A DNA stretch of 64,000 nt. It comes from Natroniella sulfidigena (GTDB lineage: Bacteria; Bacillota; Halanaerobiia; Halobacteroidales; Halobacteroidaceae). The stretch lies in the NCBI RefSeq assembly GCF_023223645.1, contig NZ_JALKBY010000011.1:52341-116340 (forward strand), written 5' to 3'. Position 1 is the first letter of the stretch, and every line of letters starts with the position of its first letter. Below, in pieces: positions 1 to 8,895 of the stretch. The position numbers were made by a program, and so were the translations under genes. A model generated the notes under the pieces. It ran no database searches. It was not told the origin of the DNA and was given only the letters and a program-made list of their open reading frames with translations.

Positions 1-2
1 TC

Positions 3-530
3 TGTGGTGGCTATCAGATGCTAGGAAGAGTGATCTATGATCCTGCTGGAGTGGAGACAGAGCGGGGACAGATTGAAGGTTTGGGTCTGTTGGATTTGGA
101 AACGACCTTAGCTACTGAGAAGATTACCAGTCAAGTTCGAGCTAGAGTTACAGGAGATAAAGGTTTTTGGGCACAATTAGAAGAAGAGTTGGTTACTGGA
201 TATGAAATTCATATGGGACGGACTGAATTAGGGGTTGATTCCCAACCTTTATTGGAGATTACTGAGCGATCAGAAAGAGAAGTCAGTGTAGCTGATGGTG
301 CTTGTAGTCCTGATGGTCTGATCTGGGGGACTTATTTACATGGGATCTTTGATAATGATAATTTAAGGCGTCAGTTGATCAACTTTTTGCGAAGTAAGAA
401 GGGGTTGGCCCCGCTTGAAGATGAAGTGATAGAGATTAATTCAGAGCGAGAAGAAGCTTACGAGAAGTTGGCTGCTGGTGTTAGAGAGAATTTGGATATG
501 GAGAAGTTGTATGAGATTATAGAGGGATAA
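3..530 (+). CDS. cobQ: Cobyric acid synthase, C-terminal part (truncated by window edge)
   Basis: This is the 3' end of a cobyric acid synthase, the ATP- and glutamine-dependent enzyme that amidates side chains b, d, e and g of adenosyl-cobyrinate a,c-diamide. Only the class I glutamine amidotransferase domain is visible (about 175 residues). The frame is open from base 3. The first visible codons read CGGYQMLG, whose Cys (bases 3-5) is the expected glutaminase nucleophile. The partner His lies in YLHGIF (codon 339-341), and YEIHMGRTELG is typical of CobQ. The ATG at 18 is internal, so the gene really starts upstream of the window. It leads the cobalamin gene group that continues with cbiB after an intervening transporter. 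Confidence 0.93.
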   Translation, partial: CGGYQMLGRVIYDPAGVETERGQIEGLGLLDLETTLATEKITSQVRARVTGDKGFWAQLEEELVTGYEIHMGRTELGVDSQPLLEITERSEREVSVADGACSPDGLIWGTYLHGIFDNDNLRRQLINFLRSKKGLAPLEDEVIEINSEREEAYEKLAAGVRENLDMEKLYEIIEG

Positions 531-536
531 AGCATA

Positions 537-578
537 GCTTAAGTTTAAGTTTAAGTCTAAGTCTAAGTCTAAGTAAAA
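537..578. repeat. Hexamer-like TTAAGT/CTAAGT intergenic tract
   Basis: Directly after the cobQ stop lies a run of near-identical six-base units of the form (T/C)TAAGT, about six or seven units long. The same kind of tract, often in the complementary AGACTTAAACTT form, recurs near 5670-5755, 8960, 14495, 19080, 33390, 35165-35265, 46995 and 60605, always between genes. Function unknown. Confidence 0.6.
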
Positions 579-686
579 GCAGAACATATTATTTCATGAA
601 TAAGTTATATGACATCTAATTCGAGAAAATAGTGAAATCAAGGAATGGGCTATTATATTCAACTTATTTTGTGGAGGCTTAAAGTA

Positions 687-1694
687 ATGTCTAATAAAGA
701 TAATAATACTGGAAAATTGAATCAATTTGAAAGATCACAATTTTTCTTTATTACACTGGCGGTATTTACTGGTTTATATTTAAGTAGATTTGAATTAATT
801 ACTGTTCATGCAGCTGATTTTATATTACCTTTTTTAATGTTAATGCTATATGGAGTATTTTTACAGGTTTCAGTTAAAAATTTAGGTCAAGCTTTTACTA
901 ACATCAAATTTACTGGATTAGGTGTTGGGATAAATTTTATTTGGAATCCATTATTAGCATTTGGACTAGCAATTTTATTTTTAAGTGATTTGCCTGATAT
1001 ACAAATAGGTTTTATTATGCTAATGGTAACACCCTGTACAGATTGGTATTTACTTTTTACTGCATTAGCCCGTGGAAATATTGCTTTAGGGGTTTCTATT
1101 TTACCGTGGAAGTTATTATTACAGTTGTTGTTACTTCCTATTTATTTATTTGTCTTAGTAGGACAACTTATTGAAATTGACCCTACTATTATTGGAGAAG
1201 GGGTTATTTTCGTACTCGTAATTCCTTTTGTTGCTGCATTTATAACTAATAAAGTAATACTGTCTATTACTAATTCTAATCTAGAGTGGTTAGAGAATAA
1301 GGTTTATCCTAAGATTGAAATTTTTGAATTTCTCTTTCTTTGTTTAGCGATAACGGCTATGTTTTCATCTCAAGGAAAGGTTTTGTTTGATCAACCAAGT
1401 TTATTTTTTAGAATGTTAGTTCCTGTGTTATTATTTTATAGCGTTAATTTAATTTTAGGAAATATTATTAGTTATTTAATAGGATTTTCTTATCAAGATA
1501 ATGTAGCTTTAAATTTTGCAATTTTGGCCCGTAATTCTCCACTAGCTTTAGCTATAGCTGTTTCAATTTTTCCTGATAGACCATTAATTCCTCTTGCATT
1601 AGCAATTGGCCCATTGATTGAACTTCCTATGCTTGCTTTAATTTCTAAGTTCTTTTTGGTTATTAATAAATATAATTTATTCAATCATGGTTAA
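687..1694 (+). CDS. ACR3/BASS-superfamily membrane transporter
   Basis: A hydrophobic protein of about 335 residues with roughly ten membrane segments. Its architecture and the TPCTDW motif in the middle (compare the conserved Pro-Cys of ACR3 arsenite exporters) place it in the bile acid:sodium symporter/ACR3 superfamily. The substrate cannot be read from sequence; arsenite efflux or an organic anion are both possible. I choose ATG 687 because GGAGG at 673-677 lies at good distance. An in-frame ATG at 645 has no Shine-Dalgarno. The gene is more A+T-rich than its cobalamin neighbours and separates cobQ from cbiB, with repeat tracts on both sides, so it may be an insertion into the cob group. 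A cobalamin role is not supported by anything seen. Confidence 0.72.
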   Translation: MSNKDNNTGKLNQFERSQFFFITLAVFTGLYLSRFELITVHAADFILPFLMLMLYGVFLQVSVKNLGQAFTNIKFTGLGVGINFIWNPLLAFGLAILFLSDLPDIQIGFIMLMVTPCTDWYLLFTALARGNIALGVSILPWKLLLQLLLLPIYLFVLVGQLIEIDPTIIGEGVIFVLVIPFVAAFITNKVILSITNSNLEWLENKVYPKIEIFEFLFLCLAITAMFSSQGKVLFDQPSLFFRMLVPVLLFYSVNLILGNIISYLIGFSYQDNVALNFAILARNSPLALAIAVSIFPDRPLIPLALAIGPLIELPMLALISKFFLVINKYNLFNHG

Positions 1695-1738
1695 CTTTTT
1701 TTATAATAAATTTTAAGGTTGTAAGATTTTAATGTTTT

Positions 1739-1767
1739 TAACTGTCAACTGTAAACCGTAAACTGAT
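1739..1767. repeat. AACTGTCAACTGTAAACCGT-type intergenic repeat
   Basis: A short stretch alternating AACTGTCAACTG and TAAACCGTAAACTG just upstream of cbiB. It matches the arms of the larger hairpin elements at about 7920-8125 and 46128-46321, so it looks like a solo arm of that family. Confidence 0.5.
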
Positions 1768-1786
1768 AAGCGAAGGGAGGGAGTAG

Positions 1787-2737
1787 ATGGAAAACTACCT
1801 AGTATTAATAGCAGTAATCATTGATCTGCTAGTTGGTGATCCTAACATTTTACCACATCCAGTCGTAATAATTGGGAAGGGGATCAATTGGTTAGAGCTA
1901 GGATTGCGGAAGATATTTAGTGGTAAGTTTGGATTGAAGATAGCTGGAGTTATCCTTTCAGTAGTAGTGATTGGGAGTACTTATCTGATCAGTCAGCTGA
2001 TCTTAGAAATCTTTTTTGGATTTAACTATCATTTAGGACTAATAATTAATATTTGGTTATTATCGACTACAATAGCAATCAAAGGATTGATTGGAGCAGG
2101 AAGAGAGATCTATAATCAATTGACTACGGATCAACTTAAGCAAGCAAGGAAGAGCTTAGGTTGGATTGTAGGTCGTGATACAGATTCTTTAGAAGAAGGA
2201 GAGATTGTCAGAGGTACGATAGAGACCTTGGCTGAAAATACAAGTGATGGGATTATTGCTCCTCTGTTTTTTGGTTTGATTGGGGGAGCTCCACTGGCTT
2301 TAGCTTATAAAGCGGTCAATACTTTAGATTCAATGGTTGCTTATCAGAATGAGAAGTATCAAGATTTTGGTTGGGCTGCTGCTAAGATTGATGATCTGGC
2401 TAACTTGATTCCAGCCCGCTTGACCGGAGGATTATTTGTAATAGCTGCTGTATTTTTAAATAAGGAATGGAAGCTAGCGTTAGAGACGATTATGAAGGAT
2501 GCTAAGAAACACCCTAGTCCCAATGCTGGTTTTCCAGAGGCAGCAATAGCAGGAGCATTACAGATTCGACTAGGAGGGGTCAATTATTATCAGGGCCAAC
2601 GTAGCAAAAGAGCTTATTTAGGGCAAGCTAAGGTTGACTTTGCTACTGAGCAGATTCAAGATACGATTAAGTTGATCTACTGGAATACTGGAATCTTTCT
2701 AGCTGGATCTTATTTGCTTAGCCTAGTGCTTAGATAA
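1787..2737 (+). CDS. cbiB: Adenosylcobinamide-phosphate synthase CbiB/CobD
   Basis: An integral membrane enzyme of 316 residues that joins adenosylcobyric acid to (R)-1-amino-2-propanol phosphate, giving adenosylcobinamide phosphate. Hydrophobic segments occupy the N-terminal third and the extreme C terminus. The conserved family stretch HPSPNAGFPEAAIAGAL is present near residue 245, as are the GDP...HPV start and the ENTSDGI motif near residue 155. Length is normal. The start has a strong GAAGGGAGGGAG ribosome site. The phosphate-bearing side chain it uses would come from the threonine kinase and threonine-phosphate decarboxylase encoded at 5774-7916. Confidence 0.94.
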   Translation: MENYLVLIAVIIDLLVGDPNILPHPVVIIGKGINWLELGLRKIFSGKFGLKIAGVILSVVVIGSTYLISQLILEIFFGFNYHLGLIINIWLLSTTIAIKGLIGAGREIYNQLTTDQLKQARKSLGWIVGRDTDSLEEGEIVRGTIETLAENTSDGIIAPLFFGLIGGAPLALAYKAVNTLDSMVAYQNEKYQDFGWAAAKIDDLANLIPARLTGGLFVIAAVFLNKEWKLALETIMKDAKKHPSPNAGFPEAAIAGALQIRLGGVNYYQGQRSKRAYLGQAKVDFATEQIQDTIKLIYWNTGIFLAGSYLLSLVLR

Positions 2738-2955
2738 AAAGAATTTAATTAGTGTTGATTCGAGTGCATTCGTGGTTAAAAGTTTTTTTGATTTTAAATA
2801 TTTAATATTAAATGGTTTGCCCTTAAGGTGTTGTATTTTAATTGTCAATTATAAATCGTACATTGTAAATCATGTATTTAACTATCAATTATCAATTGAG
2901 ATTTTTGACTATTACCTATTAATTATTAACTGTTTTATAGTGGGGAGTTGATGAG

Positions 2956-4335
2956 ATGAATCCTAGAGTAGTAATAGCTGGTACCAAAAGTGGAGTAGGA
3001 AAGACGACAATTACGATCGGTTTGATGGCTGCTTTGGTCGAGCAAGGTTATAATGTGCAGCCTTATAAGGTTGGCCCGGATTATATCGATCCAGGGTTTC
3101 ATACTATAGTTACTGGTAATCAATCTCGTAATTTAGATAGTTATTTCTTATCAGAAGAAGGAGTTAGGGAGAGCTTTTTGAATGCTGCTCAAGAAGCTGA
3201 TATTTCAATTGTTGAAGGTGTTATGGGGCTCTTTGATGGGAAGCAAGGTCGCAAAAAGCAAGGAAGTACAGCTCAGATTGCCAAGATATTAAAGGCTCCA
3301 GTTGTATTGGTACTCGATGTTAAAAAGATGGCCCAAAGTGCTGCTGCAATGGCTTATGGTTATAAGAATTTTGATTCTGAATTGAACTTAGCAGGGGTTA
3401 TCCTAAATAATGTAGGTAGTAAGCGGCATTATGAAATGATCAAAGGGCCAATCGAAGAAGAGGTTGGAGTAAAGGTATTGGGTTATCTACCTTCTCAACA
3501 GGAGTTGGAGTTGCCAGAGCGACACTTAGGATTAGTACCGACGGCAGAGAGTGAAGAGTTGACGGACTATATTACTCAGTTGAGTGATCTGATCAGGGAG
3601 TATCTTGATTTAGAAGCTGTAGTTGAGTTAGCTAAGACTTCTGTTGACTTAGAGTTAGCAGAACAGAAGCTTTTTGTTGAGATTGCTGAGTATAATCTGA
3701 CTTTAGGTGTAGCTTATGATCAAGCTTTCAATTTTTACTACCAGGATAATCTTGATATTTTAGAGAATTTAGGAGTTAAGCTGGAGTATTTTAGCCCGAT
3801 TAATGATCAAAAATTACCAGGGGTTGATGGGTTATATATTGGTGGTGGTTTTCCAGAAAGCTTTTTAGAGGAGTTAGCTACTAATCAAAGTATGAAAGAA
3901 GAGATTTATCAGCAGGTAGAAGCAGGTATGCCTATTTATGCTGAATGTGGGGGCTTGATGTACTTAACAGAGCAGATTACAGATTTTACTCAAGAGAGCT
4001 TTCCAATGGTTGGATTGATTTGTGCTCAAGTAGAGATGCAAGATAGATTACAAGCAATGGGTTATGTCAAGGCCAAAGCTTGTCAAGATAATTTATTATT
4101 AAAGGCTGGAGAAGAGGTTAAAGGGCATGAATTCCACTATTCTAAATTGACCAATCTAGCAGATGAGTTGGATTATAGTTATCAATTATTTGGTGGTAAA
4201 GGGAAAGATGGAAGGTTAGAAGGAATTGTGAGTGATAATCTATTGGCTAGCTATTTACATCTTCACTTTGGGAGTAATTTGCAGGTAGCAAGGAGATTTT
4301 TAGATAACTGTCAAGCTTATAAGGAGGGTAATTAA
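2956..4335 (+). CDS. cbiA: Cobyrinic acid a,c-diamide synthase
   Basis: A 459-residue ATP- and glutamine-dependent amidase acting on the a and c carboxylates of cobyrinate; the CbiA form points to the anaerobic cobalamin route. The N-terminal half is the synthetase domain with a deviant Walker A GTKSGVGKTT near residue 10 and YKVGPDYIDPGFH close behind. The C-terminal half is a class I glutaminase with nucleophile Cys in YAECGGLMYL (about residue 335) and a late LHLHFGSN. The next gene, cobO, starts on the base after this stop codon, so translation is probably coupled. Hydrogenobyrinate synthase (CobB) is the related alternative but belongs to aerobic pathways. Confidence 0.95.
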   Translation: MNPRVVIAGTKSGVGKTTITIGLMAALVEQGYNVQPYKVGPDYIDPGFHTIVTGNQSRNLDSYFLSEEGVRESFLNAAQEADISIVEGVMGLFDGKQGRKKQGSTAQIAKILKAPVVLVLDVKKMAQSAAAMAYGYKNFDSELNLAGVILNNVGSKRHYEMIKGPIEEEVGVKVLGYLPSQQELELPERHLGLVPTAESEELTDYITQLSDLIREYLDLEAVVELAKTSVDLELAEQKLFVEIAEYNLTLGVAYDQAFNFYYQDNLDILENLGVKLEYFSPINDQKLPGVDGLYIGGGFPESFLEELATNQSMKEEIYQQVEAGMPIYAECGGLMYLTEQITDFTQESFPMVGLICAQVEMQDRLQAMGYVKAKACQDNLLLKAGEEVKGHEFHYSKLTNLADELDYSYQLFGGKGKDGRLEGIVSDNLLASYLHLHFGSNLQVARRFLDNCQAYKEGN

Positions 4336-4935
4336 ATGGAGATACAGTCTGAATTAAAGCAAGGATTGGTTCAGGTCTATACTGGGACTGGCAAAGGAAA
4401 GACGACTGCTGCTTTAGGATTGGGTTTAAGAGCTGTAGGACATGGCTTAACTGTAGAGATGATCCAGTATCTAAAAGGAAGTAGTTATACTGGGGAATTA
4501 TTTTCGACAGAGAAATTACCTAATTTCAATTTGAGACAATTTGGGAAAGGGTGCTCTTTTTCTAGTCAGATTCGCCAAGGGATAATGGAATGTACAGGCT
4601 GTGGAGAATGCTTTGTGGGAAAAGGTGATGAGCTTGAAGTTCACCGGAAATTTGCTCTATGGGCTTATCAATATACTGAAACTGTCTTAAACAAGGGAGA
4701 GGCTGATTTAGTGATCTTAGATGAGATCAATAATGCATTACGCTATGATCTATTAACAACAGAAGAAGTTTTATCCTTACTAGATCTAAAGCAAGAGCGG
4801 ACAGAATTGGTTTTGACAGGGCGAGGAATTCCAGAAGAGATTGTAAAACGGGCCGATTTAGTGACTGAAATGAACGCAGTTAAGCATCCTTATCAAGAGC
4901 AAGGGATTAAGAGTAGATGGGGGATTGAGTATTAA
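4336..4935 (+). CDS. cobO: Cob(I)yrinic acid a,c-diamide adenosyltransferase
   Basis: CobO/BtuR/CobA-type corrinoid adenosyltransferase, 199 residues, which transfers the 5'-deoxyadenosyl group of ATP to cob(I)alamin precursors. The P-loop YTGTGKGKTTAA lies at residues 15-26 and the Walker B VILDEIN near residue 135. The C-terminal motif KHPYQEQGIKSRWGIEY is typical. An odd feature is a cluster of four cysteines, Cys73 and the CxxCxxC of Cys86/89/92, within the region that is usually a plain loop. It could bind a metal or an Fe-S cluster. The gene starts immediately after cbiA and overlaps cobS by one base (TAATG). Confidence 0.92.
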   Translation: MEIQSELKQGLVQVYTGTGKGKTTAALGLGLRAVGHGLTVEMIQYLKGSSYTGELFSTEKLPNFNLRQFGKGCSFSSQIRQGIMECTGCGECFVGKGDELEVHRKFALWAYQYTETVLNKGEADLVILDEINNALRYDLLTTEEVLSLLDLKQERTELVLTGRGIPEEIVKRADLVTEMNAVKHPYQEQGIKSRWGIEY

Positions 4936-5669
4936 TGAACCGGTTCTTAATTGCTTTACAGTTTATTACCCGAATTCCAGTAACGAAGAAATTAGATTAT
5001 AAAGAAGAAAACATAGGTAGTTCAATGCTCTATTTTCCTGTGATTGGTTCTTTGTTGGGGTTAGTGTTAGTAGGAATCAATTATTTAGGAGAGTTATATC
5101 TTCCTGAGTTAGTGACAAATAGTCTATTATTAGGGGGGATGGTAGCATTAACAGGGGGGATTCATCTAGATGGTTTGATGGATACCTGTGATGGGATCTT
5201 CAGCGGACGGCAAAAGGAGAGAGTCTTAGAGATTATGAAAGATAGTAGGGTTGGAGCTTTTGGTGTAATCGGCTTAGTGGTTTTATTTATTCTGAAATTT
5301 AGTTTATTCGTTGAGGCTCCAATAGCTGATAAGAGTTTGCTCTTACTTTACTTTCCTACTATTAGTCGTTGGGCAATAGTCTATGCTACTTTTCATTATC
5401 CTTATGTCCGCAAGGAAGGATTAGGTAAGGCTTATGTAAATCATTTTACAATAACTCATTTTTTATTAGCAACTGCCTGGACAATGGTGCTGGGAATAAT
5501 TTTGTTTGGATTAACTGGAATAGTGATCCATTTAGTCAGTTGGCTAGCTGTAATCTTAATTGCTAAAATTATTATTAATCAGATAGATGGACTGACAGGT
5601 GATAGTTATGGGGCGATCAATGAGTTGATGGAAGTGGCGGCGTTGTTGATTATGGTAATCTTAGTTTAA
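4935..5669 (+). CDS. cobS: Adenosylcobinamide-GDP ribazoletransferase (cobalamin synthase)
   Basis: CobS, 244 residues, a polytopic membrane enzyme that joins adenosylcobinamide-GDP with alpha-ribazole (or its phosphate). The family signature GGIHLDGLMDTCDG is at about residues 78-91, followed by DSRVGAFGV and, near the C terminus, the metal-binding GLTGDSYGA. Length is normal. The ATG shares its A with the cobO stop codon, so the two are translationally coupled. CobU/CobY, which makes the GDP-activated substrate, is not in this window. Confidence 0.95.
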   Translation: MNRFLIALQFITRIPVTKKLDYKEENIGSSMLYFPVIGSLLGLVLVGINYLGELYLPELVTNSLLLGGMVALTGGIHLDGLMDTCDGIFSGRQKERVLEIMKDSRVGAFGVIGLVVLFILKFSLFVEAPIADKSLLLLYFPTISRWAIVYATFHYPYVRKEGLGKAYVNHFTITHFLLATAWTMVLGIILFGLTGIVIHLVSWLAVILIAKIIINQIDGLTGDSYGAINELMEVAALLIMVILV

Positions 5670-5757
5670 GTTTAAGTTTGAGGTTAAGTCAACCATTAAA
5701 ACCATAAGGTCTTAGGTTTTACTTAAACTTAGCCTTAGCCTTAAACTTAATATTAGT
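5665..5757. repeat. Paired inverted TTAAGTTTAAG / CTTAAACTTAG tracts
   Basis: The cobS-pduX gap holds a left tract (TTAAGTTTAAGTTTGAGG, AAGTCAACCATTAAAACC) and a right tract (GGTTTTACTTAAACTTAGCC) that are roughly reverse complements and can fold into a long imperfect hairpin. The same arrangement occurs at 35162-35268. It is one member of the dispersed hexamer-tract family. Confidence 0.5.
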
Positions 5758-5773
5758 ATAGGGAGTAAAAACT

Positions 5774-6667
5774 ATGAAAGTAACAGTTAAAGTGCCAGGG
5801 ACTTGTGGTGAGTTGGTACAGGGTCTATTAGATGAAACTAATTTTTTAATCAGCTGTCCGATTGACCTATATAATGCAGTTACAGTTAAAGTAGATAATT
5901 CTCAATCGGGGATTAAGATGGCTCAACAAGCAGATAAGACCTTACTGGCAATTAAAAAGACTTTACAGTACTTTGGTTATCAAAACTTAGGCTTAGAGGT
6001 TGAATTAGAATCTCAGTTATTAGTGGGCAAGGGAATGGCTAGTAGTACAGCAGATATTACAGCAGCTATTATTGCGACTACCTTGGCTTTAGGAGAAAAG
6101 GTAGAGCTAGAACTAGTTACTAGGTTAGCTTTAGCGATTGAACCTACTGATGCTTCCTTTTGGCCCGGGATAGTTGCTTTTGATCATTTAGAAGGAAGTA
6201 AGGTAACTAGATTAGGGCAGATAGAACCGACTACATTACTGATCTTTGATTGCGGAGGAGAGGTTGATACTGTTAGATTTAATCAAAGGGATGATTTAGT
6301 AGAGTTAAAGCGGGCCAACTCTGACCAGGTTGCTCGAGCTTATCAGTTGGTTAAAGAAGGGGTTAGACAGAATGACTGGGAGCTAATTGGACAAGGGGCT
6401 ACTATCAGTAGCTTGGCTAATCAAGATATTTTAGTTAAACCTAATTTGGAGCAATTAATTGATTTAGTAGAACGAGAGGAAGGTATGTTAGGAGTCAATA
6501 TTGCACATAGTGGAACTTTAGTAGGAGTACTAATTAAAGATGGATTTAAAGTAGAGTCACTCTTGAATAAGATTAGAGAAAGGATTCCTAAGTTAAATTA
6601 TCTAACCTGTCGAAGAATAATCAATGGAGGTTATTTTGAATCTGCTCAGCTAAAAGAAAATATTTAG
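5774..6667 (+). CDS. pduX: GHMP-family L-threonine kinase (PduX-like)
   Basis: A 297-residue GHMP-superfamily kinase. The opening KVPGTCGELVQG is the PduX form of the N-terminal GHMP motif, the phosphate-binding glycine/serine motif is VGKGMASSTAD (about residues 85-95), and a C-terminal NIAHSGTLVGVL provides motif 3. PduX makes L-threonine O-3-phosphate from L-threonine and ATP, the first step towards the aminopropanol linker of cobalamin. Its neighbour at 6837 is the decarboxylase for the next step, which supports this role over other GHMP kinases such as homoserine kinase. The start follows a GGGAG site. Confidence 0.88.
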   Translation: MKVTVKVPGTCGELVQGLLDETNFLISCPIDLYNAVTVKVDNSQSGIKMAQQADKTLLAIKKTLQYFGYQNLGLEVELESQLLVGKGMASSTADITAAIIATTLALGEKVELELVTRLALAIEPTDASFWPGIVAFDHLEGSKVTRLGQIEPTTLLIFDCGGEVDTVRFNQRDDLVELKRANSDQVARAYQLVKEGVRQNDWELIGQGATISSLANQDILVKPNLEQLIDLVEREEGMLGVNIAHSGTLVGVLIKDGFKVESLLNKIRERIPKLNYLTCRRIINGGYFESAQLKENI

Positions 6668-6836
6668 TTGTAAAATGGTTGATGGGTTTAGTGTTTTGAA
6701 TCTTAATTGTCAATTGTACATTGTAAATTGTACACTAAGATGGGGGTGCAAAGAAACTTAACTATCTGCGAAACGTTGTAGTGAGAGGGTTAAATTTATC
6801 TGAGAGTATTGATCTTAATAAGTAGGGGGGATAAAG

Positions 6837-7916
6837 ATGTCACAAGAGAAGCATGGCGGCAATCTCAATCAGGCAGTTAAGGAGTATGGTTTAGAGCAAG
6901 AAGAGATTATAGATTTTAGTGCTAATATTAACTTTTTAGGCCCTCCTAGTAAGGTAATGGAGGCTATTAAGGATAACTTAGATCAGATAGTTAATTACCC
7001 TGATCCAAACTGTACTGAGTTGAAGGATAAACTAGCAGAACAGTTAGGAGTAAAGCAGGAAGAGATTATAATTGGGAATGGTGCTGTGGAGTTGGTTTAT
7101 TTACTGGCTAAGGTATTACAACCACAGCGGGCGTTGGTGTTGGCCCCGACTTTTTCTGAATATGGAGCAGCGGTAAGGAGTGTAGGGGCCAACATAGAAG
7201 AGTTTAAATTGAGTAGAGATGATGAATTTGAGATTGATCTAGAGCGATTGATAGTTAAATTGGCTGAGGTTGATCTCTTCTTTTTATGTAATCCTAACAA
7301 TCCAACCGGGAAGTTAATTACTAGATCAGAGATAATTGAGATTATTGAGGCGGGCCAACAGCATGATACCTTTATTATGGTTGATGAAGCCTTTGTCGAT
7401 TTTTTAGAGGAAGAGGTAACAGTAATTGATCTAGTTGATCAATATGATAATCTATTCGTATTACGTTCGTTGACCAAGTTTTTTGCTATTCCTGGACTGC
7501 GACTAGGCTATGGGGTCAGCAATTCCAGTCTGCTTGAAGAGTTAGAGCGGGGTAAGGATCCGTGGAATTGTAACTTCTTTGCTCAATTAGCGGGCCAAAT
7601 AGCCCTTAATGATCAAGAGTATATCACAAGGACTAAAGAGGCTATCAAACGGGAAAAAGAGTTCTTGTATCATAACTTAAAGGAAGTAGCTGGATGGAAA
7701 GTCTACTATCCAACAGCTAACTATATCTTGATCGATTTGAGTTCACTCTCTATTACGGCAAGTGAGTTAGAGGAGATGTTGGCCCGGCAAGGAATTTTAA
7801 TTCGTAATTGCAATACATATACTGGACTTGGAGAAGACTTTATTAGGGTTGCAGTGAAGAGTAGGGTAGAGAATAAAAATTTAATAGACAATCTGGTTGA
7901 GGTAATTAATGAGTAA
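6837..7916 (+). CDS. cobD: L-threonine-O-3-phosphate decarboxylase
   Basis: A 359-residue PLP-dependent class I aminotransferase-fold enzyme (CobD in Salmonella naming; distinct from the CbiB gene also called CobD). It decarboxylates threonine phosphate to (R)-1-amino-2-propanol O-2-phosphate for attachment by CbiB. The start HGGNLNQA and DFSANIN is characteristic. CNPNNPTG is near residue 150, and the PLP-binding Lys lies in SLTKFFAIPGLRLGYG near residue 220. Histidinol-phosphate aminotransferase is the close relative, but gene order (threonine kinase before it, cobC-like phosphatase after) fits the corrinoid role. The GGGGGGATAAAG ribosome site supports the start. Confidence 0.92.
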   Translation: MSQEKHGGNLNQAVKEYGLEQEEIIDFSANINFLGPPSKVMEAIKDNLDQIVNYPDPNCTELKDKLAEQLGVKQEEIIIGNGAVELVYLLAKVLQPQRALVLAPTFSEYGAAVRSVGANIEEFKLSRDDEFEIDLERLIVKLAEVDLFFLCNPNNPTGKLITRSEIIEIIEAGQQHDTFIMVDEAFVDFLEEEVTVIDLVDQYDNLFVLRSLTKFFAIPGLRLGYGVSNSSLLEELERGKDPWNCNFFAQLAGQIALNDQEYITRTKEAIKREKEFLYHNLKEVAGWKVYYPTANYILIDLSSLSITASELEEMLARQGILIRNCNTYTGLGEDFIRVAVKSRVENKNLIDNLVEVINE

Positions 7917-7919
7917 TTA

Positions 7920-8125
7920 CAATATTGTGCCACAATATTGAGTTGACAGTTTACGGTTGACAGTTTACAGTTAAGATCAAAATCTTAAAATCTTAAGAAC
8001 TATAAAAAGCCTTAAAATTATAGCTTTAGATTGGTTTGGGGTTTAAGTTTTAAATGGTTTTAACTGTCAACCGTCAACTGTTCACTGTAAACTGATATAA
8101 AGTGGCACTTTGCCACTTTATATCA
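7920..8125. repeat. MITE-like hairpin element, copy 1
   Basis: A non-coding element of about 205 bases filling the gap before the phosphatase gene. It begins with the palindrome CAATATTGTGCCACAATATTG (7920-7940 region) and ends with a palindrome around AAAGTGGCACTTTGCCACTTT (8093-8125). Between them, left-arm units (GTTGACAGTTTACGG, 7941-7974) are imperfectly reverse-complemented by right-arm units (CTGTCAACCGTCAACTG, 8060-8094). A second copy with the same organisation lies at 46128-46321. No transposase is associated. Confidence 0.65.
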
Positions 8126-8198
8126 ATTAAGCTTTTTTAAGATTTTTAACTATACACTATTAATTATTAACTATTAACTGCTCTTAAGGGGGGGTTGA

Positions 8199-8816
8199 AT
8201 GGAGACTGAAGTTATTTTGGTGCGGCATGGTGAAACAGAATGGAATCGAGATTTTAAATTTCAAGGAAGTAAAGACATTGAATTAAGTGCTGAAGGCAAA
8301 GAACAGGGAGCAAAATTAGCGGCTAGATTTGCCAGTGAAAAGATAGATAAAGTTTATTCTAGTAATTTAACTAGGGCCTACCAAACGGCTAGCTTGGTAG
8401 CTGAGAAGCATGATTTAGAAGTGATTCAAGTTGATGGGCTACAAGAGATCAACTTTGGTAAGTGGGAGGGAATGACTTATCAAGAGATTAATAAAGAATT
8501 TGACTTTACTGTTGATGAGTGGATGAAAGATCCTGCTAATAAAAAACCTCCAGCAGGAGAAAGTTTAAAGCAGTTAGAAAAACGTACTGTTAAAGCTTTA
8601 GAAAAAGTTTTAGAAGAAGAAGAAGGAAATAAGATAGTAATCGTTAGCCACGGGGGAGTAATCAGAACCTTACTCTGTAATCTATTAGAAATGCCCCTTA
8701 GTAAGTCTTGGAGATTAAAGCAGTCTAATACAGCAGTCAATATTCTTAAGTTTTATGAAGGGGAAGAGAGTGTTATTTTAGAGTTGTTTAATTCTACTGT
8801 TCATTTAAATGATTAA
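8199..8816 (+). CDS. cobC: Histidine phosphatase, probable alpha-ribazole phosphatase
   Basis: A 205-residue histidine phosphatase (phosphoglycerate mutase superfamily). The catalytic LVRHGETEWN is at residues 7-16, the second conserved Arg in SSNLTRAYQTA, the catalytic Glu in INFGKWEGMTYQEI, and the second His in VSHGGVIRTLL. Placed last in the cobalamin group, it is best read as alpha-ribazole-5'-phosphate phosphatase. Specificity within this superfamily is hard to read from sequence, so a general phosphatase is possible. The start follows a GGGGGG purine tract. A strong terminator follows the stop. Confidence 0.82.
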   Translation: METEVILVRHGETEWNRDFKFQGSKDIELSAEGKEQGAKLAARFASEKIDKVYSSNLTRAYQTASLVAEKHDLEVIQVDGLQEINFGKWEGMTYQEINKEFDFTVDEWMKDPANKKPPAGESLKQLEKRTVKALEKVLEEEEGNKIVIVSHGGVIRTLLCNLLEMPLSKSWRLKQSNTAVNILKFYEGEESVILELFNSTVHLND

Positions 8817-8842
8817 TTAAGAAATTTTAGAAGAGTTTAAAT

Positions 8843-8888
8843 AAAAAAGAGCCAATTGAGAAATTAATTTCTCAATTGGCTCTTTTTT
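8843..8888 (+). terminator. Rho-independent terminator after cobC-like gene
   Basis: Perfect inverted repeat GAGCCAATTGAGAAAT / ATTTCTCAATTGGCTC with an A-run before and a T-run after, so it can work in both directions. It closes the cobalamin group. Confidence 0.9.
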
Positions 8889-8895
8889 ATTTTGT

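Noticed and set aside
537..578. Possible CRISPR array or direct-repeat locus
   Set aside because: Units are six bases with no spacers; no cas genes nearby.
7097..7300. Minus-strand frames inside the threonine-phosphate decarboxylase and other genes
   Set aside because: They are shadows without ribosome sites or recognisable domains.
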